From Aeromicrobium sp. IC_218 (GTDB lineage: Bacteria; Actinomycetota; Actinomycetes; Propionibacteriales; Nocardioidaceae): DNA of 64,000 bases. Each line of letters begins with the position of its first letter. Within the stretch, counting starts at the first letter, position 1. The notes under the pieces are model-generated. The model searched no databases and was not told where the DNA came from. It worked only from the letters and a program-made list of their open reading frames with translations. The stretch lies in the NCBI RefSeq assembly GCF_004336805.1, contig NZ_SJXM01000005.1, forward strand, positions 62,001 to 126,000, in the 5' to 3' direction. Position numbers and translations under genes: made by a program. Shown here in pieces: positions 42,288 through 50,775 of this stretch.

Positions 42288-43735
42288 GCGGCCTGCGCCT
42301 CCTGCCGGCGCACCGTGCCGCGCTCGAGCAGCAGGTAGCCCAGGAAGCCGATCAGGAGCGCCACGACGACGCCGACGCTCGCGAAGGCCCAGGCGCCGTC
42401 CTTGCCGCCGAGCAGGCCCATGAAGTAGCCCTGCCAGTCCAGCCACCCGGCGTAGGTGTTGGTCACCAGTCCCCAGCCGACGACGGTGCCGACGACGAGG
42501 GTGCCGATCGCTCCCCAGCGGAACGCGCCGTAGCGCCCGGCCGGGTCGAACAGCGCCGCGTCGTCGAAGTCGCGTCGGCGCAGCGCGATGTCCGCCAGCA
42601 TGATGCCGGCCCACGCGGCGATCGGGACGCCCAGCGTGATGAGGAAGCCCTGGAACTGGTCGAAGAAGCTGCCGGTCGCCACGAACAGCACCAGCACCGA
42701 GCCGATCACCATGATGACGCCGTCGATCGCGGCGGCGACCGGACGCGAGACCGGGAGGCCCAGGCTCAGCAGCGACAGCCCGGACGAGTAGATGTCGAGC
42801 AGCGCGCCTGCCACGAGGCCGAGCACGGCCACGACGACGAAGGGGATCAGGAACCAGGTCGGCAGGAGGGTCGCGAGCGCGCCGATGGGGTTGATCCCGA
42901 TCGCGTCCTTGAGCGCAGGGTCCGAGCCGGCGAGCATGAGGCCGAACAGGATGAGCACGAGCGGCGCGGCGGACAGACCCAACGCCGTCCACCCGGCCAC
43001 GCCGGCACCCGAGGAGCTGCGCGGGAGGTAGCGGGAGTAGTCGGCCGCCGCGTTGACCCAGCCGAGACCGGTCGCGGTCATCATGAGGATGACGACGCCC
43101 ACGACGGCAGGGAAGCCGCCGCTCGACAGGGACGTGACCGCGTCCAGGTCGACCGTGTCGATGACCAGCACGACGTAGACGACGGTCAGGATGATGCCGA
43201 CGTAGGTGATGAACGTCTGGATGCGCATCACGGCGTCGTAGCCGAGCACGCCGCCGGCGATCACCAGCGCCACCACGACGGCGAGCGCCACGGCCGTCGT
43301 CGCGTCGCCGCCGCCCCAGCCGAGCTCCTCGAAGACGGTGCTGGTTCCGAGCGCCGCGAGCGACACCAGGACGATCTCCCAGCCGACGCTGAGCAGCCAC
43401 GAGACGGCAGCGGGCAGCTTGTTGCCGGTGACGCCGAACGAAGCCCGCGACAGGACGAGCGTCGGCGCTGATCCGCGCTTGCCCGCGATCGCGATCAGGC
43501 CTGCGAGCACGCCCGAGCCGACCACACCCACGATCGCGGCCAGGACGACCTGCCACCAGCTGACTCCGTAGTCGAGCGCGAACGAGCCGTAGGTGACCCC
43601 GAAGACCGAGATGGACGCGGCGGTCCAGGGCCAGAACAGGTCGCGGGGCGTGCCCTTGCGCTCGTCCTCGGCGATGACGTTGGTGCCGTTGAGCTCGACG
43701 CGCGTCGGCTCGAGCGGCTGCTCGGGGTGGGTCAT
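42284..43735 (-). CDS. NCS1-family nucleobase/nucleoside permease
   Basis: Twelve-helix permease of 483 residues of the purine-cytosine (CodB-like) branch of nucleobase:cation symport-1. Conserved pieces: PWTAASISVFGVTYGSFALDYGVSWW (TM1), ASFGVTGNKLPAAVSWLLSVGWEIV (TM3), TGLGWVNAAADYSRYLPR (TM6), DIYSSGLSLLSLGLPVSR (TM8). Carries cytosine, purines, hydantoins or thiamine-related molecules in other bacteria. ATG overlap with the kinase stop and GTGA overlap with the hydrolase place it firmly in the operon as importer. Confidence 0.9.
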   Translation of the reverse strand: MTHPEQPLEPTRVELNGTNVIAEDERKGTPRDLFWPWTAASISVFGVTYGSFALDYGVSWWQVVLAAIVGVVGSGVLAGLIAIAGKRGSAPTLVLSRASFGVTGNKLPAAVSWLLSVGWEIVLVSLAALGTSTVFEELGWGGGDATTAVALAVVVALVIAGGVLGYDAVMRIQTFITYVGIILTVVYVVLVIDTVDLDAVTSLSSGGFPAVVGVVILMMTATGLGWVNAAADYSRYLPRSSSGAGVAGWTALGLSAAPLVLILFGLMLAGSDPALKDAIGINPIGALATLLPTWFLIPFVVVAVLGLVAGALLDIYSSGLSLLSLGLPVSRPVAAAIDGVIMVIGSVLVLFVATGSFFDQFQGFLITLGVPIAAWAGIMLADIALRRRDFDDAALFDPAGRYGAFRWGAIGTLVVGTVVGWGLVTNTYAGWLDWQGYFMGLLGGKDGAWAFASVGVVVALLIGFLGYLLLERGTVRRQEAQAA

Positions 43736-44688
43736 GGGTTCTCCTCGGGGGAAGGCTGCGCCTCATCCTCGCCTGTCGAGAGCGCCGCGTCGATGACCGA
43801 CGTCGCGGGGGACGTCGCGGGTCCGCGCCGGGTGACGGCGATCGCTGCGGCGACGTTGGCCCGGCGCACCGCGTCGTCCAGGCCGAGGCCGCGTCCGAGC
43901 CCGGCCATCGTGACCCCGGTGTGGGCGTCGCCGGCGCCGGTGGTGTCGACCGCGTCGACCCGATAAGCGGGGTGGTGGCGGAGCCCGGCCGCGTCGCGGA
44001 CGTGCGTGCCGGCGGCACCGTCGCGCAGCACGACCGCACCGTTCTGGGCGATGCGGCCCAGCAACGCCTCGGACGCCTCCCCGGCGTCGGACGAGCCGGT
44101 CAGGACGCCAGCCTCGCGCGCGTTGAGCGACAGCAGCGACGTGCGCCGCAGCACGCGTCCGAGCAGGGCCGGGTCGAGGTCGGCCACCAGGGACGCCGGG
44201 TCGAGCACCAGCCGAACCCCTGCGGGCAGCGACTCGACCCAGCCGACGAGGGAGGCGCTGGCCGGCACCGCGAGCGTGTACCCGCTGAGGTAGACGAGGT
44301 CGTCGCGGCGCAGCTCGACCGTCGCGAGCCGGGCGGCGTCCAGCTGCGTCTCCGCCCCGAAGGACGTCACGAACGTGCGCTCCCCCGTGCCGTCGACGAG
44401 CACGACGCAGTACCCGCTGTCGCGGTCGGCCAGGGGGTCGAGGGCAGCGGCGATGCCCTCGGCGGCGAGACCGGCGGCCACGACGTCGCCGAACGGCCCG
44501 GTGCCGCGCAGGCCGGCCCACAGCACGTCCATGCCGTCGCGCGCGGCCGCCGTCAGCACGTTGAACCCACCGCCGGCGGTCAGCGTGGAGGACGTCGCCA
44601 GCACGTCGCCGCCGTGGTCGGGCAGCCGCGGCACGTCCATCACGACGTCGGCGATGACCGCGCCGACGTGCACCAGCCGCGCGCTCAC
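43732..44688 (-). CDS. PfkB-family carbohydrate/ribose kinase
   Basis: Ribokinase-fold kinase of 318 residues. It has N-terminal LTAGGGFNVLTAAARDG (PfkB signature 1), LNAREAGVLTG, and C-terminal signature 2 VDTTGAGDAHTGVTMAGL, where the GAGD Asp is the catalytic base and the anion hole is intact. His replaces the usual Phe after GAGDA. It probably phosphorylates ribose or a nucleoside released by the upstream ADP-ribosylglycohydrolase. GTG start overlapping that gene's stop (GTGA). Confidence 0.88.
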   Translation of the reverse strand: MSARLVHVGAVIADVVMDVPRLPDHGGDVLATSSTLTAGGGFNVLTAAARDGMDVLWAGLRGTGPFGDVVAAGLAAEGIAAALDPLADRDSGYCVVLVDGTGERTFVTSFGAETQLDAARLATVELRRDDLVYLSGYTLAVPASASLVGWVESLPAGVRLVLDPASLVADLDPALLGRVLRRTSLLSLNAREAGVLTGSSDAGEASEALLGRIAQNGAVVLRDGAAGTHVRDAAGLRHHPAYRVDAVDTTGAGDAHTGVTMAGLGRGLGLDDAVRRANVAAAIAVTRRGPATSPATSVIDAALSTGEDEAQPSPEENP

Positions 44689-45683
44689 CGCCCGCCCTCG
44701 CGCAGCTCGAGCAGGTCGCGGACGACCTCCGGCAGGTCGAGCTCGTTCACCTCGGTCACTCGCCGCACCGCGTCGGTGGGCCAGGCACCCTCGCCGTGCA
44801 CCGACCCGAGCACCGCGCCCAGGATCGCCGCGACGGTGTCGGTGTCGCCGCCCACCGAGGCGGCCAGGCACAGAGCCCGCCACGGGTCGGGCTCCGCGGC
44901 GGCGATGGCGAACGCGGCGACGACGGACTCCTGCGCGGCCACGCTCGTGCCGACGACCGTGTCGAGCTCGTCCGCCCAGCGCTCCGGCGGCAGCGACGGA
45001 AGGTGCCGCGTCGCCCAGGCGATGCGCGCACCCACGTGCCCGCCGGCGACCCAGCGACCGCGCTCGGCGCCGAGCGCCGCCGCCCGCGGCGCGACGTCCA
45101 GGACGTCGGCGAGCGTGCCGCCGGCGACACCGGTGCTCACCGCGGCCGCGACCGCGGCCGCGGCGCCCAGGCCGAGGGACGTCGCGTGGGTGACGAAGGA
45201 CGCGTCGACGACGGCGTCGACCAGGACGTCGAGCGGCTCGGCCGCGACGGCGATGCCGACCGGCGCGATCCGCATGGCGGCCCCGTTGGTGACCCCGTCG
45301 CGCCCGGCCTGCTCCGGCGGCTCGCCGGTGGCGATGCGCTCCACCGCTCGCTTGGTGGACGGCCCGAGGAGGTCCAGCGACCCGCGGGCGGCCATGCCGC
45401 GCTCCCAGGCGAGCAGCGCGGCGGCGAGGACGTCCGGCGCTATGCGTCCGCCGCCTTCGACGAGCAGACGGGCCAGCAGGAGCGCCTGCTCGGTGTCGTC
45501 GGTGACGCTCCCGGCGCGCATCCCCGCGGCGATGCGCTGGTGCGGGCCAGCGTCGACCAGGCCGGTGACCGCACCGTGGTCGGCGAGGATCTGCGCGCGG
45601 CTCAGCGACTGCGTCGGCATGCCGAGCGCGTCACCGAGCGCGAGCCCGGTCAGGGCGCCGAGGGCGCGGTCGTACGTCGTCAC
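44685..45683 (-). CDS. ADP-ribosylglycohydrolase-family protein
   Basis: Helical dimetal hydrolase of 332 residues that cleaves N- or O-ribosyl bonds. N-terminal GALTGLALGDALGMPTQ, the first metal site GSVTDDTEQALLLARLL, NGAAMRIAPVGI, and the second metal site SVGGDTDTVAAILGAVLGSVHG are all conserved. The start is uncertain between GTG 45683 and GTG 45689; the former has CACGAT 6 bases upstream. First gene of the coupled operon with kinase, permease and hydrolase, which points to small-molecule salvage rather than protein de-ADP-ribosylation. Confidence 0.85.
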   Translation of the reverse strand: MTTYDRALGALTGLALGDALGMPTQSLSRAQILADHGAVTGLVDAGPHQRIAAGMRAGSVTDDTEQALLLARLLVEGGGRIAPDVLAAALLAWERGMAARGSLDLLGPSTKRAVERIATGEPPEQAGRDGVTNGAAMRIAPVGIAVAAEPLDVLVDAVVDASFVTHATSLGLGAAAAVAAAVSTGVAGGTLADVLDVAPRAAALGAERGRWVAGGHVGARIAWATRHLPSLPPERWADELDTVVGTSVAAQESVVAAFAIAAAEPDPWRALCLAASVGGDTDTVAAILGAVLGSVHGEGAWPTDAVRRVTEVNELDLPEVVRDLLELREGGR

Positions 45684-45712
45684 GGCCACATCGTGCCAGG
45701 GACGGGGCGGGG

Positions 45713-46000
45713 TCAGCGCGCCTCGTCTGCCGTCGCCGGACGGACGGCGACAACCAGGAGGGCCGCTGCCCACGTGGCGGCAGCGGCCAGCAGGAGGACG
45801 TAGGGAGTCAGGACGAGCGGCCCGAGCACCCACGGTCGCCAGCCCTGGGCTAGCCACACGTCCGTCCGGACGTCCAGCGCCAGGTCGAGGATTAGCCGGA
45901 CGATCATGAACGGGACGACGACCCAGAACAGGGCCCGCCAGGTCCGGCGACACACCGCGCGCGCAGGCTCGCCCCGGCGGGGCAGGGGACGGTCGCTCAC
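45713..46000 (-). CDS. small membrane protein, 95 aa
   Basis: Two predicted TM helices (ALFWVVVPFMIVRLILDLAL and VLGPLVLTPYVLLLAAAATWAAALLVVAV) after a basic N-terminus (RPLPRRGEPARAVCRRTWR). No family recognised. GGGAGGA precedes the GTG start. It lies 29 bases upstream of the salvage operon on the same strand, so co-transcription is possible. Confidence 0.6.
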   Translation of the reverse strand: MSDRPLPRRGEPARAVCRRTWRALFWVVVPFMIVRLILDLALDVRTDVWLAQGWRPWVLGPLVLTPYVLLLAAAATWAAALLVVAVRPATADEAR

Positions 46001-46040
46001 GCGGACGTCCTCCCAGCCCCGGCACCGCCGCGTCAGCGGG

Positions 46041-46670
46041 TCAGAGCACGCCGCGCGGGCGCAGCTGGACGCTGATGCGTCCGCCGACCGGCTTGGCCGT
46101 CTTCAGCACCGCGTGCTCCCAGGTGCGCTGGCAGCTGCCGCCCATGACGACGAGGTCGCCGTGGCCGAGGGTGAACCCGATCTGATCCCCGCCGCCGACC
46201 GGGCGCAGGCTGAGCCGCCGGTGCTCGCCGAGGGACATGATCGCCACCATGGTGTCGGCGCTGCGGCCACGTCCGATGCGGTCGCCGTGCCACGCGACGC
46301 TGTCGCGGCCGTCGCGGTAGTAGCAGAGCCCGGCGGTGGCGAACGGCTCGCCGAGCTCGGGCAGGTAGTGCCGGGTCAGCGCCTCGCGGGCCTCGCCGAT
46401 CACCGGGTGCGGCCAGGCGTCGCGCTCGCCGTAGAAGCACAGCAGCCGCGGGACGTCGACGACCCGGTCGTACATCTCGCGCCGCTCGGCCCGCCACGGC
46501 ACCTGCTGCTGCAGGTGCAGGTACAGCTCGTCGGCCCCGGAGACCCAGTCGCGCCGCACGTCGACCCAGGCACCGTGGCTCAGCTCGGTGCGCTCGACCG
46601 TGCCGCCGAGCTCGCCGAGCGTCGGCTCGGAGGCGGTGTCGAGCAGCGAGCCCTGGAAGAACGCGTCCAT
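46041..46670 (-). CDS. alkB: AlkB-family 2-oxoglutarate/Fe(II)-dependent dioxygenase
   Basis: DNA/RNA repair-type dioxygenase of 209 residues that removes N-alkyl lesions. Fe ligands are His and Asp in VAWHGDRIGRG and the distal His in CQRTWEHAVLKTAKPVGGRISVQLRPRG, whose Arg binds 2-oxoglutarate. NP(H)LCFYGERDAWPHP and GLCYYRDG shape the nucleotide lip. The ATG at 46670 was chosen: TACGCT lies 6 bases upstream, while a longer frame to 46727 would start with sequence unlike the family. Confidence 0.88.
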   Translation of the reverse strand: MDAFFQGSLLDTASEPTLGELGGTVERTELSHGAWVDVRRDWVSGADELYLHLQQQVPWRAERREMYDRVVDVPRLLCFYGERDAWPHPVIGEAREALTRHYLPELGEPFATAGLCYYRDGRDSVAWHGDRIGRGRSADTMVAIMSLGEHRRLSLRPVGGGDQIGFTLGHGDLVVMGGSCQRTWEHAVLKTAKPVGGRISVQLRPRGVL

Positions 46671-46676
46671 GGCGAG

Positions 46677-46682
46677 AGCGTA
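46677..46682 (-). promoter_or_regulatory. leaderless-type -10 box of alkB (TACGCT)
   Basis: TACGCT, 6 bases, then the alkB ATG at 46670. Confidence 0.55.
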
Positions 46683-46733
46683 CGCCGATTCGAACACATG
46701 TTCCAGTCCCCCGGCGTGCGGCACCATGTCCCC

Positions 46734-47027
46734 ATGGACGAGTGGGACGCCATCTGGACCGAGGTCGACCGGCTACTGGGCGGTGGGCGTGAGGACGTGC
46801 CCGCGCTGACCGCGCACGTGCGGGCGGCGCAGGAGGCGCACGTCGTCGACCGCGAGCTGCGTCCCGAGGCGACGGCCCGCTGGCTCGTCGCGCTCACCGA
46901 CGCCTGCCGCCGGCTCACCGAGACGCACCCGGACTACGACGCCGACACCGAGATCGCCACGATGCGCATGATCGCGACCCGGTGGCTGCGACCGGCGCGC
47001 ATGGGCCCGCTGCCCTCGCGCAGCTGA
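46734..47027 (+). CDS. hypothetical protein, 97 aa
   Basis: Small soluble helical protein (MDEWDAIWTEVDRLLGGG...THPDYDADTEIATMRMIATRWLRP). The family is not recognised. CACCAT lies 6 bases before the ATG at 46734, the leaderless pattern of this window, and the gene is divergent from alkB by 63 bases. A palindromic repeat follows its stop. Confidence 0.6.
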   Translation: MDEWDAIWTEVDRLLGGGREDVPALTAHVRAAQEAHVVDRELRPEATARWLVALTDACRRLTETHPDYDADTEIATMRMIATRWLRPARMGPLPSRS

Positions 47028-47041
47028 CCCCGGACGCACGA

Positions 47042-47116
47042 CCGCTCCCCGAGCCGGCCGGAGGGAGGACCCTTCGACGGGCTCAGGGAGCGGTGCGTGT
47101 CGCTCAGGGAGCGGTG
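47042..47116. repeat. dispersed palindromic repeat, copy 3, with partial duplication
   Basis: CCGCTCCCCGAGCC...CTTCGACGGGCTCAGGGAGCGG, of the same family as 3550-3596 and 25923-25972 but with a diverged left arm. The right-arm piece GCTCAGGGAGCGGTGCG is repeated a second time just downstream. Lies between convergent genes. Confidence 0.75.
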
Positions 47117-47118
47117 CG

Positions 47119-48936
47119 CTAGCGGACCGGCTGGGCCCCGGCCGAGCCGGCCGCTCCCTCGGTGCCGTCGGCGTCCGCGTCGACGACCGGGGTCGGCTCG
47201 GAGACCTCGCCGTCCTCCTCCTCGAGCGGCGCGACGTACGTGACCTCCTCCAGCGCGGCGCTGTGGTCGCCCGGCACCGAGTCGGCCGGCTCGACCACGA
47301 GCGCGAACTCGCCGTCGTGGTCCTCGACGCCCGTCGCGACCGCGTCGACGACCGCGGCCCGCGCCAGCTGCTGGTGGACGATGATCGGGTCGTGCCGCAG
47401 GTCCTTCCAGATGGCCAGGCACAGGGCCACGACCACGAGCGTGAACGGCAGCGACGCGACGATGGTGATCGCCTGCAGGCCGTTGAGCGCCTCCGCCTCA
47501 CCACCGCCGGCGACCAGCATGATCGCGGCGACCGCGCCGGTGAGGACGCCCCAGAAGACGACCGTCACCTTCGACGGGGTCTCGCTGCCCCGCTCGCTGA
47601 GCGTTCCCATGACCAGCGACGCGGCGTCCGCGCCGGACACGAAGAAGATCGCCACGAGCGCCATGACCAGCACGGCGGTGACCGACGCCGCCGGGTACTG
47701 CTCCAGCAGCGCGAACAGGCTGGTGTTGGAGTTCACCGAGCCGTCGTCGCCGACCAGACCGCCGGTCGTCCGCTGGGCGTCGATCGCGGCGCCGCCGAAG
47801 ATGGCGAACCAGACCAGGCTGACCAGCGTCGGGACGAGCAGCACGCCGGTGACGAACTGACGGATGGTGCGGCCACGGCTGATGCGGGCGATGAACATGC
47901 CGACGAACGGCGTCCACGACATCCACCAGGCCCAGTAGAAGATCGTCCAGCCGCCCAGCCACTCGTCCATGTCCGAGCCGCTGGCGCCGGTGCGCGACGC
48001 CATCTCGGTCATCTGGCCGGCGTACTCACCGAGGGTGGTCGGCAGCAGGTTGAGGATCAGCAGCGTGGGGCCGGCGACGAAGACGAAGACGGCGAGCAGC
48101 AGGGCCAGGCCCATGTTGATGTTGGACAGCCACTGGATGCCCTTCTCGACACCGGAGACCGCCGAGGCGATGAAGGCGATGGTCAGCACGACGATGATGC
48201 CGACGAGGACAGGCTCGCCCACCTTGCCGACCCAGCCCTCGTACTGCATGCCGCCGGCGATCTGCAGGGCGCCGAGGCCGAGCGAGGCGGCCGAGCCGAA
48301 CAGGGTGGCGAAGATGGCCAGGATGTCGACGACGCGGCCGAACCAGCCGTCGGACTTGCGGCCGAGCAGCGGCCAGAACGCCGCCGAGAGCCGCTGCGAG
48401 CGTCCGGCGCGGTAGGTGCCGTAGGCGATGACGAGGCCGACGAGGGCGTACATCGCCCACGGGTGCAGGCCCCAGTGGAACATCGTGGTGGCCATCGCGG
48501 TGCGCAGCGCCTCGGTCGACTCGGCCTCGCTCGTGCCCGGCGGCGGCGACACGAAGTGGGTGAGCGGCTCGGCGGCGCCGAAGAACATCAGGCCGATGCC
48601 CATGCCGGCGCTGAACATCATGGCGATCCAGCTGAGCGTCCGGAACTGTGGCTGCTCGCCGTCGCGGCCGAGCGGCACCTGGCCGTACTTGCTGGCCGCG
48701 ATCCAGATGACGAACACGACCAGGAACGAGGCGGTCAGGACGTAGAACCAGCCGGCGCCCTGGATGACCTTGCCCTGCAGGTCCGTCGCGGTGGACGAGA
48801 GGCCGGCGCTGCTGACCAGGCCCCACACCACGAAGGCGATCGCGAAGACGCCGGTGACGGCGAAGACGACGGGGTCGATCCGGTCGCGCCACCCCCCGCC
48901 GGTGGGTGCTTCGGTCGTCGGGCGCGCGATGGCCAT
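47119..48936 (-). CDS. BCCT-family betaine/choline/carnitine transporter
   Basis: Twelve-helix Na+ or H+ symporter of 605 residues for quaternary ammonium osmolytes. The substrate-binding helix is GWTIFYWAWWMSWTPFVGMFIARISRGRTIR with its aromatic Trp box. FSAGMGIGLMFFGAAEPLTHF (TM3, G-rich) and FHWGLHPWAMYALVGL are also present. The C-terminal about 95 residues are acidic (EEDGEVSEPTPVVDADADG) rather than basic as in BetP's osmosensor. Probably imports glycine betaine or a related solute. GAGGAG precedes the ATG. The upstream region holds a CGTGCCGTC/GACGGCACG inverted repeat (48969-48997). Confidence 0.92.
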   Translation of the reverse strand: MAIARPTTEAPTGGGWRDRIDPVVFAVTGVFAIAFVVWGLVSSAGLSSTATDLQGKVIQGAGWFYVLTASFLVVFVIWIAASKYGQVPLGRDGEQPQFRTLSWIAMMFSAGMGIGLMFFGAAEPLTHFVSPPPGTSEAESTEALRTAMATTMFHWGLHPWAMYALVGLVIAYGTYRAGRSQRLSAAFWPLLGRKSDGWFGRVVDILAIFATLFGSAASLGLGALQIAGGMQYEGWVGKVGEPVLVGIIVVLTIAFIASAVSGVEKGIQWLSNINMGLALLLAVFVFVAGPTLLILNLLPTTLGEYAGQMTEMASRTGASGSDMDEWLGGWTIFYWAWWMSWTPFVGMFIARISRGRTIRQFVTGVLLVPTLVSLVWFAIFGGAAIDAQRTTGGLVGDDGSVNSNTSLFALLEQYPAASVTAVLVMALVAIFFVSGADAASLVMGTLSERGSETPSKVTVVFWGVLTGAVAAIMLVAGGGEAEALNGLQAITIVASLPFTLVVVALCLAIWKDLRHDPIIVHQQLARAAVVDAVATGVEDHDGEFALVVEPADSVPGDHSAALEEVTYVAPLEEEDGEVSEPTPVVDADADGTEGAAGSAGAQPVR

Positions 48937-48968
48937 GTACGTCTCCTCGAGGTCGATTGCACGTCACA

Positions 48969-48997
48969 CGTGCCGTCGACGGGAAGCGGACGGCACG
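48969..48997. promoter_or_regulatory. inverted repeat upstream of the BCCT transporter
   Basis: CGTGCCGTC (48969-48977) and GACGGCACG (48989-48997), a 9-bp perfect inverted repeat with 11-base spacer, about 35-60 bases before the transporter ATG. Candidate operator or leader stem. Confidence 0.4.
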
Positions 48998-49049
48998 AGC
49001 CGTCGAGGGACGTTACGTCAACCTCGGCGGATGCGCGAATCGAAGGACG

Positions 49050-49313
49050 TCAGACGCGGCTGCCGCGCAGCTGCGCGAGGTACACCAGCGCGGCGACCGT
49101 GCCGAGCAGGTTGAGGATGGAGATCGGGTCCCAGATGAGCAGGTGCGCGACGAGCGCGATGACCAGGATGATCAGCCAGTTGCGCTTCGGCATCGAGTAG
49201 GAGAAGTCCGACTCCTTGCGCGCGACGCAGTCGATGAGGGCGAACGCCTTCACCGCGAACAGGACCAGCGCCAGCACCAGGGCGATGCCGCCCTGCACCT
49301 CGAAGAAGCTCAC
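49050..49313 (-). CDS. DUF2516 family membrane protein
   Basis: Protein of 87 residues with about three helices (IALVLALVLFAVKAFALIDCV, WLIILVIALVAHLLIW, LLGTVAALVYLAQL) and SFSYSMPKRNW-like loop (FSYSMPKRNW). The DUF2516-HbhA-XRE order matches Rv0476-Rv0475-Rv0474 of mycobacteria (from memory). Function unknown. TAGGGT 6 bases before the GTG at 49313 indicates its own leaderless promoter. Confidence 0.85.
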   Translation of the reverse strand: MSFFEVQGGIALVLALVLFAVKAFALIDCVARKESDFSYSMPKRNWLIILVIALVAHLLIWDPISILNLLGTVAALVYLAQLRGSRV

Positions 49314-49319
49314 GGCGAC

Positions 49320-49325
49320 ACCCTA
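49320..49325 (-). promoter_or_regulatory. leaderless-type -10 box of the DUF2516 gene (TAGGGT)
   Basis: TAGGGT, 6 bases, then the GTG at 49313. Confidence 0.6.
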
Positions 49326-49400
49326 CCGACCGGACCGCCGGGGACGACGCGACTGCGGCGACGCCGAGCGCCGCCGCAGCACGTCACTCCCAGCGAGGGG

Positions 49401-50315
49401 TCACTCCTGGGCGTCGGGCTGAGCGGCCGGCGCGTTCTGGTCCGGCGTGCGCGGGCCGGCGGCCGGGTTGGACTCCGAGGCCTGCTTGGCCGCCTGGCGC
49501 TTGGCCGCGGCCTCGCGGGCCGCCGCCTCCTGCGCCGCCGTCTTCTTCGCCGGTGCCTTCTTGGCCGCGGTCTTCTTGGCCGGGGCGGACGCGTCGGCGG
49601 CCTTCTTCGCCGGGACCTTCTTGGCCGGCGACTTCTTCGCGGCCGGGGTGGAGCCGGACGCCGCAGGGGTCGCGGCCGACTTCGCGCCGGCGGTCTTCTT
49701 CGCCGCGCCGGTCTTCTTGGCGGTGCTCGACTTCTTCGCCGGGGCCTTCTTGGCCGCGGACGTCGCGCCGCTGGCCGCCGGGGGCTTGGTCGCGCCGGTG
49801 GCCGCGGGCGCGGCCTGGGCGGGCTCGGAGACCGGCGACGCCGGCTCGCTCACGACCGGGCCTTGGCCCGCGTCGGCGGCGGTGCCGCGCTTGGACAGTC
49901 GGGCGACGACGGCCTGCGCCTCGCCGATGAGCGCGTTCGCGCGCTTCTGGGCGTCCTCGGCCAGGTCCTCGAGCCGGTCCTCCAGCTCGTCGCCGAGCGC
50001 GTCGGCCTTCTCGCGCAGGTCGGCGGCCGCCTGGCGCAGGTCGTCGGCCTTGAGGTCGCGGGCCTTCTTGTCCAGGTCGGTGGCGAGCGCGGCGGCGCTC
50101 GTGCGCAGGTCGGCGGCGGCCTTGCGCAGGTCCTCGGCCTTGAGGCCGCGGGCCAGGGCGACGAGCTCGTCGGCCTTGGCCCCGAGGTCCTCGCCGCGCT
50201 TGGCCAGGTCGGTGTACGTGCTCAGCGCCTGGGTCTTCAGGCTCTGCGGCAGGGCGTCGACGACGCCGTCGACGAGAGCGCGCAGCTGGGCGTTGATGGT
50301 GTCGGTGATGCTCAT
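49401..50315 (-). CDS. HbhA-like protein: coiled coil plus lysine/alanine-rich tail
   Basis: Protein of 304 residues. The N-terminal half (about 1-145) is an amphipathic coiled coil with repeated LKA-EDLRKAAADLRTSA and LKADDLRQAAADLREKA blocks, apolipoprotein-like. The C-terminal half is Ala/Lys/Pro-rich with AAKKAPAKK and PAKKVPAKK repeats like mycobacterial heparin-binding haemagglutinin and histone-H1-like tails. No signal peptide. Role could be surface adhesion, lipid inclusion or DNA binding. Its ATG overlaps the XRE gene stop (ATGA), so the regulator and this protein are co-expressed. Confidence 0.82.
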   Translation of the reverse strand: MSITDTINAQLRALVDGVVDALPQSLKTQALSTYTDLAKRGEDLGAKADELVALARGLKAEDLRKAAADLRTSAAALATDLDKKARDLKADDLRQAAADLREKADALGDELEDRLEDLAEDAQKRANALIGEAQAVVARLSKRGTAADAGQGPVVSEPASPVSEPAQAAPAATGATKPPAASGATSAAKKAPAKKSSTAKKTGAAKKTAGAKSAATPAASGSTPAAKKSPAKKVPAKKAADASAPAKKTAAKKAPAKKTAAQEAAAREAAAKRQAAKQASESNPAAGPRTPDQNAPAAQPDAQE

Positions 50316-50722
50316 GCTTCCTCCGTGTTGACGGCCTGGATCGCTTCGGACAGCTCCTCGCTGGAGCTGGTGTCCGAGCCGGTGAACGAGCGGTAGATCT
50401 CGAGCAGGACGCTCTTCTGCCGCTCGGTCAGCCGAGGGTCGAGGGCGATGGCGTCCTCGACCATGCGTGCGCCGCTGTCGTCCGCGTCGAGGATCCCCGC
50501 GCGGACGTACAGCGACTCGGCCGAGATGCGCAGCGCCTTCGCGATCTGCTGCAGGACCTCGGCGGACGGGCGACGCAGCCCGCGCTCGATCTGGCTGAGG
50601 TAGGGGTTCGAGACGTTCGCCTGCTCGGCCAGCTGGCGCAGCGAGAGCTGGGCCTGGCGGCGCTGGTCGCGGAGGTACTCCCCCAGACCTTCGACCGTGT
50701 GGTTGATCGACAGCTTCGCCAT
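50312..50722 (-). CDS. XRE-family helix-turn-helix regulator
   Basis: Cro/C1-type regulator of 136 residues with HTH at about 13-67 (LGEYLRDQRRQAQLSLRQLAEQANVSNPYLSQIERGLRRPSAEVLQQIAKALRIS) and a helical C-terminus. First gene of the XRE-hbhA-like unit. GGAGGC precedes the ATG at 50722. The promoter region holds a TGCTTGCA-N12-TGCAAGCA repeat, probably its own operator. Confidence 0.9.
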   Translation of the reverse strand: MAKLSINHTVEGLGEYLRDQRRQAQLSLRQLAEQANVSNPYLSQIERGLRRPSAEVLQQIAKALRISAESLYVRAGILDADDSGARMVEDAIALDPRLTERQKSVLLEIYRSFTGSDTSSSEELSEAIQAVNTEEA

Positions 50723-50732
50723 GCCTCCAGTG

Positions 50733-50760
50733 TGCTTGCAAAAGTTAGCAGATGCAAGCA
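50733..50760. promoter_or_regulatory. candidate XRE operator TGCTTGCA-N12-TGCAAGCA
   Basis: Perfect 8-bp inverted repeat, 10 bases upstream of the XRE ATG. The same octamer TGCTTGCA occurs at 10247-10254 upstream of a lipoprotein. Confidence 0.5.
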
Positions 50761-50775
50761 GAGAGCATGCAGGGC

